Source: DATBGO01 sp036558005 (GTDB taxonomy: Bacteria; Actinomycetota; Actinomycetes; Streptosporangiales; Streptosporangiaceae). From it: 64,000 nt of DNA. Positions 22,142 through 30,840 of this stretch are shown here, piece by piece. Below the pieces are notes generated by a model. That model made no database searches. It was given only the letters and a program-made list of their open reading frames with translations, and was not told where the DNA came from. The stretch lies in the NCBI GenBank assembly GCA_036558005.1, contig DATBGO010000247.1, positions 23,160 to 87,159 on the forward strand, given 5' to 3'. Both the position numbers and the translations under genes were made by a program. The stretch's first letter is position 1. Each line of letters opens with the position of its first letter.

Positions 22142-24592
22142 GGGCTGCCCGCCCGGGCCCGGGTGGTCGTCATCGGCGGCGGCGTGATCGGCGCCAGCGT
22201 CGCCTACCACCTGACCAGGCTGGGCTGGCGGGACGTGCTGCTGCTGGAGCAGGGCCGGCTGTCGTGCGGCACCACCTGGCACGCGGCCGGCCTGGTCGGC
22301 CAGCTGCGCGCCTCGGAGAGCGGCACCCGGCTGGTGCAGTACTCCACCCGGCTGTACGAGCAGCTGGAAGCCGAGACCGGGCAGGCCACCGGGTTCCGCC
22401 GGTGCGGCGGCGTGACCGTCGCGCGCAGCCGGGACCGGATGATCCAGCTGGAGCGGACCGCGGCCACCGCGGCCGCGTTCGGGATCGACTGCGAGCTGGT
22501 CAGCCCGGCCCGCGCGGCGCAGCTGTACCCGGTCATGTCGGCCAGCGGCCTGGCCGGCGCGATCTGGCTGCCCGGCGACGGGCGGGCCGACCCGGCCGGC
22601 CTGACCGCCGCGCTGGCCCGCGGCGCCCGCCGCGGCGGCGCGGTGATCAGGGAGCGGACCAGGGTCACCGGGATCGCGACCGCCCGCGGCGCCGTCACCG
22701 GGGTGCGCACCGACGCGGGCGACGTCGAGGCCGAGATCGTCGTCAACTGCGCCGGGCAGTGGGCCAAGCAGGTCGGCGCGCTGTGCGGGGTGACCGTCCC
22801 GCTGCATTCGGCCGAGCACTTCTACGTGGTGACCAGCCAGCTCGACGGCGTGCACCGGGACCTGCCGATCCTGCGCGACCCGGACGGGTACACCTACTTC
22901 AAGGAGGAGACCGGCGGCCTGGTGGTAGGCGGGTTCGAGCCGCGGGCCAAGCCGTGGGCGGACCCGGACGCGCTGCCGTACCCGTTCGAGTTCCAGCTGC
23001 TGGCCGAGGACTGGGACCACTTCGCGATCCTGATGGACAACGCGATCACCCGGATCCCGGCGCTGCGGGACGCCGGGATCAGGAAGTTCTACAACGGCCC
23101 GGAGAGCTTCACCCCCGACAACCAGTTCATCCTCGGCCCGGCCCCGCGGCTGCGCAACTTCTGGGTCGCGGCCGGCTTCAACTCGGTGGGGATCGCCAGC
23201 GCGGGCGGGGCGGGCCAGGCGCTGGCGCAGTGGGTTGCCGACGGTGATCCGGGGTGCGACCTGACGGTGGTGGATATCCGGAGGTTTGCGCGTTTCAATG
23301 GCAACAATCACTGGCTGCGCGACCGGGTCGCAGAGATCCTGGGCCTGCACTACGCGGTGCCGTGGCCCAATCGCGAGGTAGCCACCGCCCGGCCGCTGCG
23401 CCGCTCGCCGGTCTACCACCTGCTCGCCGAGGCCGGGGCCGGGTTCGGCAGCAAGATGGGCTGGGAGCGGGCGAACTTCTTCGCCCCGCCCGGGCAGGAC
23501 CCGCGGATCGAGTACTCGTGGGGCAAGCAGAACTGGCAGCCCTGGGCGTCGGCCGAGCAGCGGGCCGCCCGCACCGCGGTGGCGCTGTTCGACCAGACCT
23601 CGTTCGCCAAGTACCTGCTCGCCGGGCCGGACGCCGAGCAGGCCCTGCAGTGGCTGTGCACGGCCGACGTCGGCGCCGGGCCGGGCCGGACCACCTACAC
23701 CGGGATGCTCAACAAGCGCGGCACCTACGAGGCCGACATCACCGTCACCCGGCTGTCGGCAGAGGAGTTCCTGCTGGTCAGCAGCGCGGCGTCGGCTGAG
23801 AGGGACAAAGACCACATCCGCGGCCAGCTGCCGCCCGGCTGCCGGGCGGTGCTGACGGACGTGACCTCGGGGTACGCGGTGTTCGGGGTGATGGGCCCGC
23901 GGTCGCGGCAGCTGCTGTCGGCGCTGTCGGGCGCCGGCCTGAGCGACGCGGCGTTCCCGCTGCGCACCAGCAGGGAGATCGACCTCGGCTACGCGACCGT
24001 GCGGGCCACCCGGATCAGCTACGTCGGCGAGCTCGGCTGGGAGCTGTACGTGCCCGCCGAGTTCGCCGTCGGCGTGTACACCGACCTGATGACGGCCGGC
24101 CAGCCGCTCGGGCTGGTCAACGCCGGCTACTACGCGATCGAGTCGATGCGGCTGGAGAAGGGGTACCGGGCGTTCGGCCGGGAACTCACCCCCGACTACG
24201 GGCCGGCCGAGGCCGGGCTGCTGTTCGCCTGCAAGCTCAAGACCGGCATCCCCTTCCTCGGCCGGGAGGCGGTCGAGCAGGCCAGGGCGCGCGGGCCGCG
24301 CCGTAAGCTTGTCTCGCTGGTGCTCACAGATCCGGACGCCATGATCTGGGGCGGCGAGCTCGTGCTGCGGGACGGGGCCGCCGTCGGACAGGTGACATCC
24401 GGGGCCTGGGGCGAGTCCGTCGGAGCCTGCGTCGGGCTGGCCTACCTCCGCCATCCCGACGACGAGACGGTCACCGCCGGCTACCTGCAGGCCGGCTGCT
24501 ACGAGGTGAATGTGAGCGGGCAGCGGGTAGCTGCCAGCGTGCACCTGCGGCCGCCATTCGACCCGGCAGGTGACCGGGTCAGGGGCCGCTGA
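22022..24592 (+). CDS. Dimethylglycine/sarcosine dehydrogenase-like FAD oxidoreductase with GCV_T domain
   Basis: An 856-residue two-module enzyme. After the 40-residue MTDSA repeat comes a DAO-type FAD domain with GGGVIGAS near 53 and CGTTWHAAGLVG near 82-94, where His87 matches the histidine that carries covalent FAD in dimethylglycine and sarcosine dehydrogenases. A FAO-type linker (about 430-490) and a C-terminal aminomethyltransferase (GCV_T) domain (about 490-850) follow; that domain passes the one-carbon unit to tetrahydrofolate. Expected reaction: oxidative N-demethylation of dimethylglycine or sarcosine to glycine plus methylene-THF. The true start is uncertain because eight repeat starts precede the Rossmann motif. 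It overlaps the kinase gene by eight bases and is followed 58 bases later by sdaA. Confidence 0.9.
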   Translation: MTDSAMTDSAMTDSAMTDSAMTDSAMTHSAMTDSAVTDSAGLPARARVVVIGGGVIGASVAYHLTRLGWRDVLLLEQGRLSCGTTWHAAGLVGQLRASESGTRLVQYSTRLYEQLEAETGQATGFRRCGGVTVARSRDRMIQLERTAATAAAFGIDCELVSPARAAQLYPVMSASGLAGAIWLPGDGRADPAGLTAALARGARRGGAVIRERTRVTGIATARGAVTGVRTDAGDVEAEIVVNCAGQWAKQVGALCGVTVPLHSAEHFYVVTSQLDGVHRDLPILRDPDGYTYFKEETGGLVVGGFEPRAKPWADPDALPYPFEFQLLAEDWDHFAILMDNAITRIPALRDAGIRKFYNGPESFTPDNQFILGPAPRLRNFWVAAGFNSVGIASAGGAGQALAQWVADGDPGCDLTVVDIRRFARFNGNNHWLRDRVAEILGLHYAVPWPNREVATARPLRRSPVYHLLAEAGAGFGSKMGWERANFFAPPGQDPRIEYSWGKQNWQPWASAEQRAARTAVALFDQTSFAKYLLAGPDAEQALQWLCTADVGAGPGRTTYTGMLNKRGTYEADITVTRLSAEEFLLVSSAASAERDKDHIRGQLPPGCRAVLTDVTSGYAVFGVMGPRSRQLLSALSGAGLSDAAFPLRTSREIDLGYATVRATRISYVGELGWELYVPAEFAVGVYTDLMTAGQPLGLVNAGYYAIESMRLEKGYRAFGRELTPDYGPAEAGLLFACKLKTGIPFLGREAVEQARARGPRRKLVSLVLTDPDAMIWGGELVLRDGAAVGQVTSGAWGESVGACVGLAYLRHPDDETVTAGYLQAGCYEVNVSGQRVAASVHLRPPFDPAGDRVRGR

Positions 24593-24650
24593 CCCGGCCG
24601 GGCGGCCGGGCGGGAAGGCCACCGCGAGGCACAGACAGGAGCAGGGGCCG

Positions 24651-26021
24651 ATGACCATCAGTGCGTTTGATCTCTTCAAGATCGGGATCGGCCCGTCCAG
24701 CTCGCACACGGTCGGGCCGATGCGCGCCGCGGGCATGTTCGCGAACGCGCTGAAAGCCGATGGCCTGCTGGACGGGGTCGCCGCGGTCAGGGCCGAGCTG
24801 TTCGGGTCGCTCGGCGCCACCGGGCACGGCCACGGCAGCGTCAAGGCGGTGGTGCTGGGGCTGGCCGGCGAGGTGCCCGAGGAGGTCGACCCGGCAGCGG
24901 CCGAGCCGCTGGTGGCCAGCGTCAGGGAAGCGGGCAGGCTGCGGCTGCTCGGCGTGCACGAGATCGGCTTCGACGTCGGCGAGGACGTCGTCCTGCACCG
25001 GCGCAAGCGGCTGCCGTTCCACCCGAACGCGATGCGCTTCACCGCGTCCGGCCCGGCCGGGCCGCTGGCCGAGCGGACCTACTACTCGGTCGGCGGCGGG
25101 TTCGTGCTCGGCGAGGACGCGGCGGGAAACCCGCGGCTCGTGCCTGACCCGACGCCGGTGCCCTACCCGTTCCGCAGCGGCGCTGAGCTGCTCGGCCACG
25201 CCGCCAGCACCGGGCTGCCGATCAGCGGCGTGATGATGGCCAACGAGCTGGCTCGCAAGGACGAGGCGGAGATCACCGGGGGCCTGACCAGGATCTGGTC
25301 GGTGATGCAGGAGTGCGTGCAGCGCGGCATCGAGGCGGACGGGGTGCTGCCCGGCGGGCTGAAGGTCCGGCGGCGGGCCGGGCGGCTGCGGGTCAGCCTG
25401 GAGCAGTCCGGCGACACCTCCGACCCGCTGTACGCGATGGAATGGGTCACCCTGTACGCGCTCGCGGTCAACGAGGAGAACGCCGCGGGCGGCCGGGTGG
25501 TCACCGCGCCCACCAACGGCGCGGCCGGGATCATCCCCGCGGTGCTGCACTACTACTGCCGGTTCGTGCCCGGCGCCGACGTGGCCGGGGTGATCAGGTT
25601 CCTGCTGACCGCCGCCGCCATCGGCGTGCTGTTCAAGGAGAACGCGTCGATCTCCGGGGCCGAGGTCGGCTGCCAGGGCGAGGTCGGCTCGGCCTGCTCG
25701 ATGGCCTCGGCGGGCCTGGCCGAGGTGCTCGGCGGCAGCCCGGCGCAGGTGGAGAACGCCGCCGAGATCGGGCTCGAGCACAACCTGGGGCTGACCTGCG
25801 ACCCGGTCGGCGGGCTGGTCCAGATACCGTGCATCGAGCGCAACGCGATCGCCTCGGTCAAGGCCATCACCGCGGCCCGGATGGCGGTCCGCGGCGACGG
25901 CGCGCATCACGTGTCGCTGGACAAGGCGATCAAGACGATGCGGGAGACCGGCGCGGACATGAAAGACAAGTACAAGGAGACCGCCAGGGGCGGCCTGGCG
26001 CTGAACGTGGTGGAGTGCTGA
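24651..26021 (+). CDS. sdaA: L-serine ammonia-lyase, iron-sulfur dependent
   Basis: A 456-residue single-chain L-serine dehydratase. The N-terminal beta domain opens ISAFDLFKIGIGPSSSHTVG, the classic start of the family. The alpha domain has APTNGAAGIIPAVLHYY and the [4Fe-4S] ligand cysteines in GCQGEVGSACSM and in CDPVGGLVQIPC. It deaminates L-serine to pyruvate and ammonia. ATG at 24651 is used, with AGGAGCAGGGG upstream; the frame opens earlier (24570) inside the previous gene's end. Third gene of the kinase-dehydrogenase-sdaA operon, it would remove serine made from glycine and methylene-THF by glycine hydroxymethyltransferase, so linking amine catabolism to central carbon. Confidence 0.95.
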   Translation: MTISAFDLFKIGIGPSSSHTVGPMRAAGMFANALKADGLLDGVAAVRAELFGSLGATGHGHGSVKAVVLGLAGEVPEEVDPAAAEPLVASVREAGRLRLLGVHEIGFDVGEDVVLHRRKRLPFHPNAMRFTASGPAGPLAERTYYSVGGGFVLGEDAAGNPRLVPDPTPVPYPFRSGAELLGHAASTGLPISGVMMANELARKDEAEITGGLTRIWSVMQECVQRGIEADGVLPGGLKVRRRAGRLRVSLEQSGDTSDPLYAMEWVTLYALAVNEENAAGGRVVTAPTNGAAGIIPAVLHYYCRFVPGADVAGVIRFLLTAAAIGVLFKENASISGAEVGCQGEVGSACSMASAGLAEVLGGSPAQVENAAEIGLEHNLGLTCDPVGGLVQIPCIERNAIASVKAITAARMAVRGDGAHHVSLDKAIKTMRETGADMKDKYKETARGGLALNVVEC

Positions 26022-26073
26022 CCCGCGCGGCCCCGGGGTCCTGGGCGGCCCGGGCATGGGTCATCCTTGTGCC

Positions 26074-26646
26074 ATGCCCACCCTCCAGATCATCATCGCC
26101 AGCACCCGGCCGGGACGGGTCGGCCCGGCCGCCGCGGCCTGGATCTACAAGCGCGCCACCGAGCACGGCGGGTTCGACGTCGAGCTGATCGACCTGGCCG
26201 AGGTCAACCTGCCGATGATGGACGAGCCCAAGCACCCCCGGTTCGGCGAGTACGCCCGCCAGCACACCAGGGACTGGAGCGCGACCATCAGCCGGGCGGA
26301 CGCGTTCGTCTTCGTGATCCCCGAGTACAACCACGGGTACACCGCGCCGATCAAGAACGCGATCGACTACCTGAACGCCGAGTGGCGGTACAAGCCGGTC
26401 GGCTTCGTCAGCTACGGCGGCGTGGCGGCGGGCACCCGGGCCATGCAGATGCTCAAGCCGGTGCTCGCGGTGCTGAAGATGGTGCCGGTGCCCGAGGCGG
26501 TGAACATCCCGTTCATCCAGCAGTTCCTGGACGACCAGCGGGTACTCCAGCCCAACGAGGTGATGGAGCAGGCCGCGACGGACATGCTGAACGAGCTGGC
26601 CAGCTGGGCCGGCGCGCTCGCGCAGCTACGCCAGCCCGCGGGCTGA
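26074..26646 (+). CDS. NADPH-dependent FMN reductase family protein
   Basis: A 190-residue flavodoxin-like protein. The phosphate-binding loop IIASTRPGRVG near residue 5 and the PEYNHGYTAPIKNAID motif near residue 89 mark the NADPH-dependent FMN reductase / azoreductase-like family; SYGGVAAGTRAM near 115 is also typical. Such enzymes reduce flavin, quinones or azo compounds with NAD(P)H. The start is uncertain: ATG at 26074 gives the normal family N-terminus, while an ATG at 26056 adds six residues, and neither has a good ribosome binding site, so a leaderless message is possible. It is convergent with the GNAT gene (nine bases apart). Confidence 0.88.
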   Translation: MPTLQIIIASTRPGRVGPAAAAWIYKRATEHGGFDVELIDLAEVNLPMMDEPKHPRFGEYARQHTRDWSATISRADAFVFVIPEYNHGYTAPIKNAIDYLNAEWRYKPVGFVSYGGVAAGTRAMQMLKPVLAVLKMVPVPEAVNIPFIQQFLDDQRVLQPNEVMEQAATDMLNELASWAGALAQLRQPAG

Positions 26647-26655
26647 GAAGCCGGG

Positions 26656-27168
26656 CTAGGGCTCCGGGCGCAGCCGCTTGGACATCAGCACGTCGTCCAC
26701 GAGGTTGCCGTCGATCAGGAACTCCTGCCGCAGCAGTCCCTCCCGCTCGAATCCGTGCTCCTCATACAGCGCGATCGCGGCGTGGTTGCTGCCCAGCACC
26801 CGCAGGCTCAGCTTCGCCGCGCCCAGCGCGCTGGCCCGCTTCGCGGCGGCGTCCAGCAGCGCGCTGGCCACCCCCTGGCGGCGCGCGGCCGGCGCCACCG
26901 CCAGCCCCTGGATCGCCAGCACGTGCGCGTTCTCCGGGAGCCTGCTGGCGGGCTTGAGCCGCAGGTAGCCGGCCAGCCGGCCATCCAGCTCGGCGACCAG
27001 GTGCGCTTGCGGCGGGCTCTCCGGGGTGAAGAAGCTTCGGTCGCCCGCCTGGATCACCGAGGGGAACCCCGAGACCGGCGACCAGGCCGCCGCGTCGATG
27101 GCCGCCAGGCCCGCGTCGTCACCGAACCGGGCCAGCCTGACCCGGACACTGTCCGCTGGGGTGCTCAC
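26656..27168 (-). CDS. GNAT-family N-acetyltransferase
   Basis: A 170-residue single-domain GNAT. The acetyl-CoA binding region is clear: LAIQGLAVAPAARRQGVASALL (motif A with the RxxGVA loop) and LRVLGSNHAAIALYEEHGFE (motif B). The C-terminus ends with strands around LIDGNLVDDVLMSKRL. This pattern is seen in acyl-CoA acetyltransferases of amino groups; the substrate is unknown. GTG at 27168 is selected because the frame further upstream (to 27267) encodes a basic peptide without homology. It is divergent from the tRNA-Met gene. Confidence 0.85.
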   Translation of the reverse strand: MSTPADSVRVRLARFGDDAGLAAIDAAAWSPVSGFPSVIQAGDRSFFTPESPPQAHLVAELDGRLAGYLRLKPASRLPENAHVLAIQGLAVAPAARRQGVASALLDAAAKRASALGAAKLSLRVLGSNHAAIALYEEHGFEREGLLRQEFLIDGNLVDDVLMSKRLRPEP

Positions 27169-27345
27169 TGGATCTATCTTGCCCTGACCGCCGCCGCGGC
27201 AGGGATGAAGGGCGCGCCGGGCCTGGGTCCGCATCCGGCTCAGAATCCCGGTAAGATGTACCGGCACGGCCCTCAGGGAATCTGGTTTGACGGGGTGGTG
27301 TTAACCGTTCCGGCGCGGCTCCCGGGCCGTGGACGGTTGCCATAC

Positions 27346-27419
27346 GGCGGAGTAGCTCAGTCAGGCAGAGCAAGCGGCTCATAATCGCTGTGTCGCCGGT
27401 TCAAGTCCGGCCTCCGCTA
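27346..27419 (+). tRNA. tRNA-Met (anticodon CAT), elongator type
   Basis: A 74-nt cloverleaf. Acceptor stem GGCGGAG pairs with CTCCGCT (first pair G-U), D-arm GCTC/GAGC, anticodon loop CTCATAA with CAT, T-arm GCCGG-TTCAAGT-CCGGC and discriminator A. CCA is not encoded. The paired 1-72 position and loop bases suggest the elongator rather than the initiator. Confidence 0.95.
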
Positions 27420-27520
27420 CGACGCGCTGGTGCCGTACGCGGCAGCAGGCGCGCAGCACCGCGGCCGGCCATCGCCAGGCCCGGTTACCTTAGATCCGCC
27501 GGAAAGAAAGGCACTCCATC

Positions 27521-27685
27521 GTGGCTACGACCGATGTCAGGCCCAAGATCACTCTGGCTTGTCAGGAGTGCAAGCACCGCAACTACATCACCCGCAAGAA
27601 CCGGCGCAACGACCCGGACCGGGTGGAGCTCAGCAAGTACTGCCCGAACTGCCGCAAGCACCAGCCGCACCGCGAGACCCGCTAA
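27521..27685 (+). CDS. rpmG: 50S ribosomal protein L33
   Basis: A 54-residue basic protein with the L33 pattern TLACQECKHRNYITRKNRRN and YCPNCRKHQPHRE. The two CxxC pairs mark the zinc-binding C+ form. GTG at 27521 is the start, with AAAGG upstream. tRNA followed by rpmG is the usual left neighbour of hadA-hadB in actinobacteria; here the two are separated by 22 kb. Confidence 0.97.
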   Translation: MATTDVRPKITLACQECKHRNYITRKNRRNDPDRVELSKYCPNCRKHQPHRETR

Positions 27686-27693
27686 CCGGGCGC

Positions 27694-27715
27694 GGCGGCG
27701 CCGGCCGGCGCCGCC
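27694..27715 (+). terminator. Palindromic hairpin between rpmG and the prepilin peptidase gene
   Basis: A perfect 22-nt palindrome (11-bp arms GGCGGCGCCGG and its complement), nine bases after the rpmG stop and just before the stop of the convergent prepilin peptidase gene. It could serve as a terminator for both. Confidence 0.6.
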
Positions 27716-27727
27716 CTGGCAGGCTGG

Positions 27728-28492
27728 TCACAGCGGGGCCGGGGGCGGCCCGGTGACCAGGATGACCGCGAGCGTGGCGGTCAGCAGGAACGGGCCGAAC
27801 GCCAGCAGCGACTTGCGGTTCGCCCGGCGCGCCGCGATCAGCGCGATCCCGGTGACCGCGGCCAGCAGGTAACCGCCCGCCAGCCCGTAGAACAGCGGGG
27901 CCAGGCCGAACCAGCCCAGGTACAGGCCGAGCACCCCGGACAGTTTCACGTCGCCCCAGCCGATGCCCGCCGGGTAGATGAACGCCTGCAGCACGAACAG
28001 CAGCCAGGCCACCGCCATCCCGATCAGCGCCTGCAGGAAATGCCGCCAGCCCGCGGCCTCGAACGGCGCGGCGATTGCCAGCAGGATCAGCCCGGCCGGG
28101 TAGGACGGCAAGGTCAGCGCGTCCGGCAACCGGTGCCGCGCGATGTCGATCCAGCCCAGCGCCACGCTGACCACCGCCAGCCAGGCCAGCGCCGGGAGCA
28201 GCGGGTCAGCCCCGAACCGCAGCCAGAGCGCGGCCAGCAGCGCGGCCGTGATCAGTTCCGTCGCCAGGTACCTGACCCCGTAACGCTGCTGACAGGCCCG
28301 GCACCGGCCGCGCAGCCGCAGCCAGCCCGCGCCGGGCAGCAGGTCCGCGCCGCGGACCTCGGCGCCGCAGCGGGGACAGCGCCACGGCGGGCGCAGGCTG
28401 TCCCGGCCGGGGACCCTGGCGGCCAGCACGCTCGCGGCCCATCCGGCGGCCAGCCCCGCGGCCGCCGCCGCCACCGCTATCAGCCAGGCCAT
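27728..28492 (-). CDS. Prepilin peptidase (A24 aspartic protease, TadV/PilD type)
   Basis: A 254-residue membrane protein with about seven helices. The two catalytic aspartates are recognisable: one in DIARHRLPDALTLP near residue 116, the other in the GIGWGDVKLS (GxGD) motif near 173. The N-terminal cytoplasmic loop keeps a zinc-binding CPRC...CRAC motif and a methyltransferase-like part as in PilD. It would cleave the leader of the Flp, TadE and TadG-like pseudopilins encoded 17-19 kb away, which all have G|xxxx processing sites. It lies at the far end of the minus-strand ESX gene run rather than within the Tad operon. Confidence 0.93.
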   Translation of the reverse strand: MAWLIAVAAAAAGLAAGWAASVLAARVPGRDSLRPPWRCPRCGAEVRGADLLPGAGWLRLRGRCRACQQRYGVRYLATELITAALLAALWLRFGADPLLPALAWLAVVSVALGWIDIARHRLPDALTLPSYPAGLILLAIAAPFEAAGWRHFLQALIGMAVAWLLFVLQAFIYPAGIGWGDVKLSGVLGLYLGWFGLAPLFYGLAGGYLLAAVTGIALIAARRANRKSLLAFGPFLLTATLAVILVTGPPPAPL

Positions 28493-28568
28493 CGGTGCGC
28501 CGTTACGCCGTGGTGCCCGCCGTCACGCGGGTGACGACGGGCACGACCGGGCGAGTGCGGTAGGGGCA

Positions 28569-29552
28569 TCAGCCGTTGTTGACGCTCTGGATCTCCCTGA
28601 CCGTGATCGGAGCGCTGGAGCCCTGCATCTGGATGTCGTGCAGCGGCGCGCCCTGGTCAGCGTTGCCCCAGGTCACGTGGTAGTTCACCTGGACCGTGAT
28701 GACGGCGCCGGTGCCCGGGGCGGTCCACAGCACGCCGCAGTCCGGCGGCACGCCAGGGCCGTCGGCCGGGGGACTGCCCACCGGGTACTTCGAGCCGCTC
28801 TCGCCGCAGTTGTCGGCGATCGTGCCCGGGCCGTTGACGCTGATCGTCACCGGGTTCGGGTTCGCGCCCGACGCGCTCGGGTCCGCGGTCACCCAGACAG
28901 TCTCCGTGCCGTCGATCGTGTCCAGGCTGGCGGACGCGCGCACCTGGCGGACGTTCCTGACCCAGGCGAAGGTCGCCAGGTTGACGTAGCTGGCCGTGTT
29001 CGCCCGGGGGCTGGTCAGCACTGCCGGGCGGGGCACGATCATGTGGTTGAAGGCGTACTCGGCCAGGATCCGCGGCGGCACCGGCGCGATCGGCGGGGTG
29101 CCGCCCGGCGGCACGAACACGTACAGCGGCAGCTTCAGGCAGGCCTGGAAGCCGGCCTCGCCGGCTGCCGGGTTGACCGGCAGCTCGAACCAGTCGCCCG
29201 GCTTCGGGTTCTTCAGCAGGTCCTGCGCCTGCTTCACCGAATTGCCGATATTGAAAGGCTGGCTGGGGTCGGTGCTGGTGAACGTCGACAGGATAGCCTT
29301 GCTGCCCTTGGTCGCGTCGCCGAGCGGGACCCACAGGCAGGGCGGGATCTCGGTTTCCACCGGGCCCTGGACGTTACCGCCGTGCCTGCTGGCGCTGCCG
29401 CCGTAGCGGATGTACTTGCTGATGCTGACCGAGATGCTGCCGTTAGGGCCCTGGCCCACACCGGTGCCAGCCAGGGCGGGCGTGGTGCCGAGCGGGGCTA
29501 GCATGCCCGCGCCGATGGCCACCGCCGCCACCGCAATGACGCGTCGTATCAT
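28569..29552 (-). CDS. Secreted protein of unknown function, ESX-locus linked
   Basis: A 327-residue protein with an N-terminal signal peptide (MIRRVIAVAAVAIGAGMLAP... ending ALAG). The mature part is beta-rich, with PxxPP and NGPG segments and four cysteines. There is no catalytic motif I recognise. The ATG at 29552 overlaps the stop of the upstream lipoprotein gene (ATGA), so the two are translationally coupled and probably work together in the envelope. Similar pairs (lipoprotein plus secreted protein) occur next to actinobacterial T7SS/Tad loci, but I cannot name a family. Confidence 0.7.
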   Translation of the reverse strand: MIRRVIAVAAVAIGAGMLAPLGTTPALAGTGVGQGPNGSISVSISKYIRYGGSASRHGGNVQGPVETEIPPCLWVPLGDATKGSKAILSTFTSTDPSQPFNIGNSVKQAQDLLKNPKPGDWFELPVNPAAGEAGFQACLKLPLYVFVPPGGTPPIAPVPPRILAEYAFNHMIVPRPAVLTSPRANTASYVNLATFAWVRNVRQVRASASLDTIDGTETVWVTADPSASGANPNPVTISVNGPGTIADNCGESGSKYPVGSPPADGPGVPPDCGVLWTAPGTGAVITVQVNYHVTWGNADQGAPLHDIQMQGSSAPITVREIQSVNNG

Positions 29553-30244
29553 TCCTTGCACTCCACTGCCCGGGGGTAGGTAATCTGCGGCAAGATCGAG
29601 ATAACTCGCCACTGACCGCTGGAATTTTTCACTAGCACGTCAGAATTGCTGTAGAAATTCTGGTCGGTAGGCAGCTGCTTGCTCTTCGGCAGCACCTTCC
29701 CGGTGCTCAGGCTGGTGTTGAGCGCGTGCGAGCTGTCCACGCACTCGGTCACGGTAACGCTGACCGCGCCCTTCTTGGACTTGAACGCGGACATGTGCCA
29801 GAACTTGACGGTGCCCTGGAACGACTCGGTGGTGACCCCTGGCTGGGACAGCGTCTCGGTCATCCCGGTCCGGACCCGCGACCCGGTGACGTAGCCCTTC
29901 CAGCGGTGATCCTTGCCCCCGGTGTAGTCCGCGTACAGCACGGCGAGCAGGAAGTTCTTGGCCGCCAGCACCGCTTGCGCGGTGTCATGGCTCTTCGGTG
30001 CGTACGAGGTCATGTCGATGTGCGCGCTCGCCCCGAACGGCGGCATCACCAGTCCGGCGGCCGTGGTCGACCCGGGCGTCGGCGCCGCGCTGGTGGCCGG
30101 CGTGGTGGTACCGCCCGCGGGGTGGAAGGTCCCCGGCTTGGCGGCGGACGAGCTACAGCCGGCCGCGAGCAGCCCGGCGGTCACCAGCAGCGCCGCCCCG
30201 TGAAGCCCTCGCCGTCCCTTGCGTCTCTCTACTGCGCTGCACAT
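29549..30244 (-). CDS. Lipoprotein, ESX-locus linked
   Basis: A 231-residue lipoprotein with signal peptide and lipobox LAAGC (Cys30). A Thr/Pro/Ala-rich linker (about 35-65) precedes a globular domain with aromatic and charged residues (HWKGYV-like, VKFWHMSAF, SVTVTECVD, YSNSDVLVKNSSGQWRV). The end of the domain, NSSGQWRVISI, resembles the SnoaL/NTF2-like or DUF-type export-associated folds, but assignment is tentative. It is coupled by ATGA to the secreted protein gene downstream. Confidence 0.72.
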   Translation of the reverse strand: MCSAVERRKGRRGLHGAALLVTAGLLAAGCSSSAAKPGTFHPAGGTTTPATSAAPTPGSTTAAGLVMPPFGASAHIDMTSYAPKSHDTAQAVLAAKNFLLAVLYADYTGGKDHRWKGYVTGSRVRTGMTETLSQPGVTTESFQGTVKFWHMSAFKSKKGAVSVTVTECVDSSHALNTSLSTGKVLPKSKQLPTDQNFYSNSDVLVKNSSGQWRVISILPQITYPRAVECKE

Positions 30245-30371
30245 GATGCCCGGTACTCTAGCAATTACGGCAAACCGGTGCAGACCGTTCCTGAAGTTGG
30301 TGAATACGTTTCCCGCTGTTCACGGTTACCCTTCGCCGGCCTGTTTGCGCATTGCCTTTTCCCGCGCCCGG

Positions 30372-30809
30372 TCAGGACCGCCAGGGGCTGGGCTGGCCGG
30401 GGAAGATCTGCCGGTGCAGGCTGGCGGCGGGCGCGAATGACCCGCACACCGCGCCGGGCAGCCGGCCGTGCCGGGCGGCCCAGGTGCGCCAGGCGGCGAG
30501 CGTCTTGCCCGCCACCGCCTGCGCCGCCCCGGAGGCCGCCCACCACGAGCTGAACTGTGCCCGGTGCCGGCCCGCGTGCGGGCCGGTGAACGCCAGCACC
30601 TGGCCGAGGTGATACCACGGCTGCGGGCCGCCCGGGCGCACCGCGCCGCGGTCGAACCCGCACTGCACCAGCATGGGCGGGGCCTCGGCATAACGGGCGG
30701 CGTACCCGCTGGCGGCTTGCTGGCCCGCGGCGGCCGAGCCGCACCCGGCGGCCAGCACCGCGGCGGCGCAGCAGGCCGCGAGCAGGCCCCGGCGGCCGGG
30801 CCCGCTCAC
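30372..30809 (-). CDS. Small lipoprotein with conserved Cys pair, paralogue A
   Basis: A 145-residue protein with lipobox LAAGC (Cys23). The mature part includes MLVQCGFDRGAV, then WWAASG...AVAGKTLAAW and GAVCGSF, and ends ...IFPGQPSPW. It is clearly related along its length to the neighbouring upstream gene at 30841-31329: the same QCG...AVCG cysteine pair, the same VAG-Q/K-LxxW core and a Pro/Trp ending. No known enzymatic motif is present. The two genes are 31 bases apart and very probably cotranscribed. Confidence 0.7.
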   Translation of the reverse strand: MSGPGRRGLLAACCAAAVLAAGCGSAAAGQQAASGYAARYAEAPPMLVQCGFDRGAVRPGGPQPWYHLGQVLAFTGPHAGRHRAQFSSWWAASGAAQAVAGKTLAAWRTWAARHGRLPGAVCGSFAPAASLHRQIFPGQPSPWRS

Positions 30810-30840
30810 CGGGCCGGCTCCGCTCGCGCTGGCCGCATCG

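Noticed and set aside
21803..25042. Minus-strand open frame of 1079 codons across the kinase, dehydrogenase and sdaA genes
   Set aside because: Antisense shadow of three genes with clear motifs; composition is Arg/Pro/Gly/His biased and has no domain.
27240..27345. Promoter for tRNA-Met (TTGACG at 27287)
   Set aside because: The -35-like word is good, but no acceptable -10 is found 16-18 bases downstream.
29726..30553. Plus-strand frame of 275 codons opposite the ESX lipoproteins
   Set aside because: Antisense to two lipoprotein genes with clear lipoboxes; low-complexity translation.
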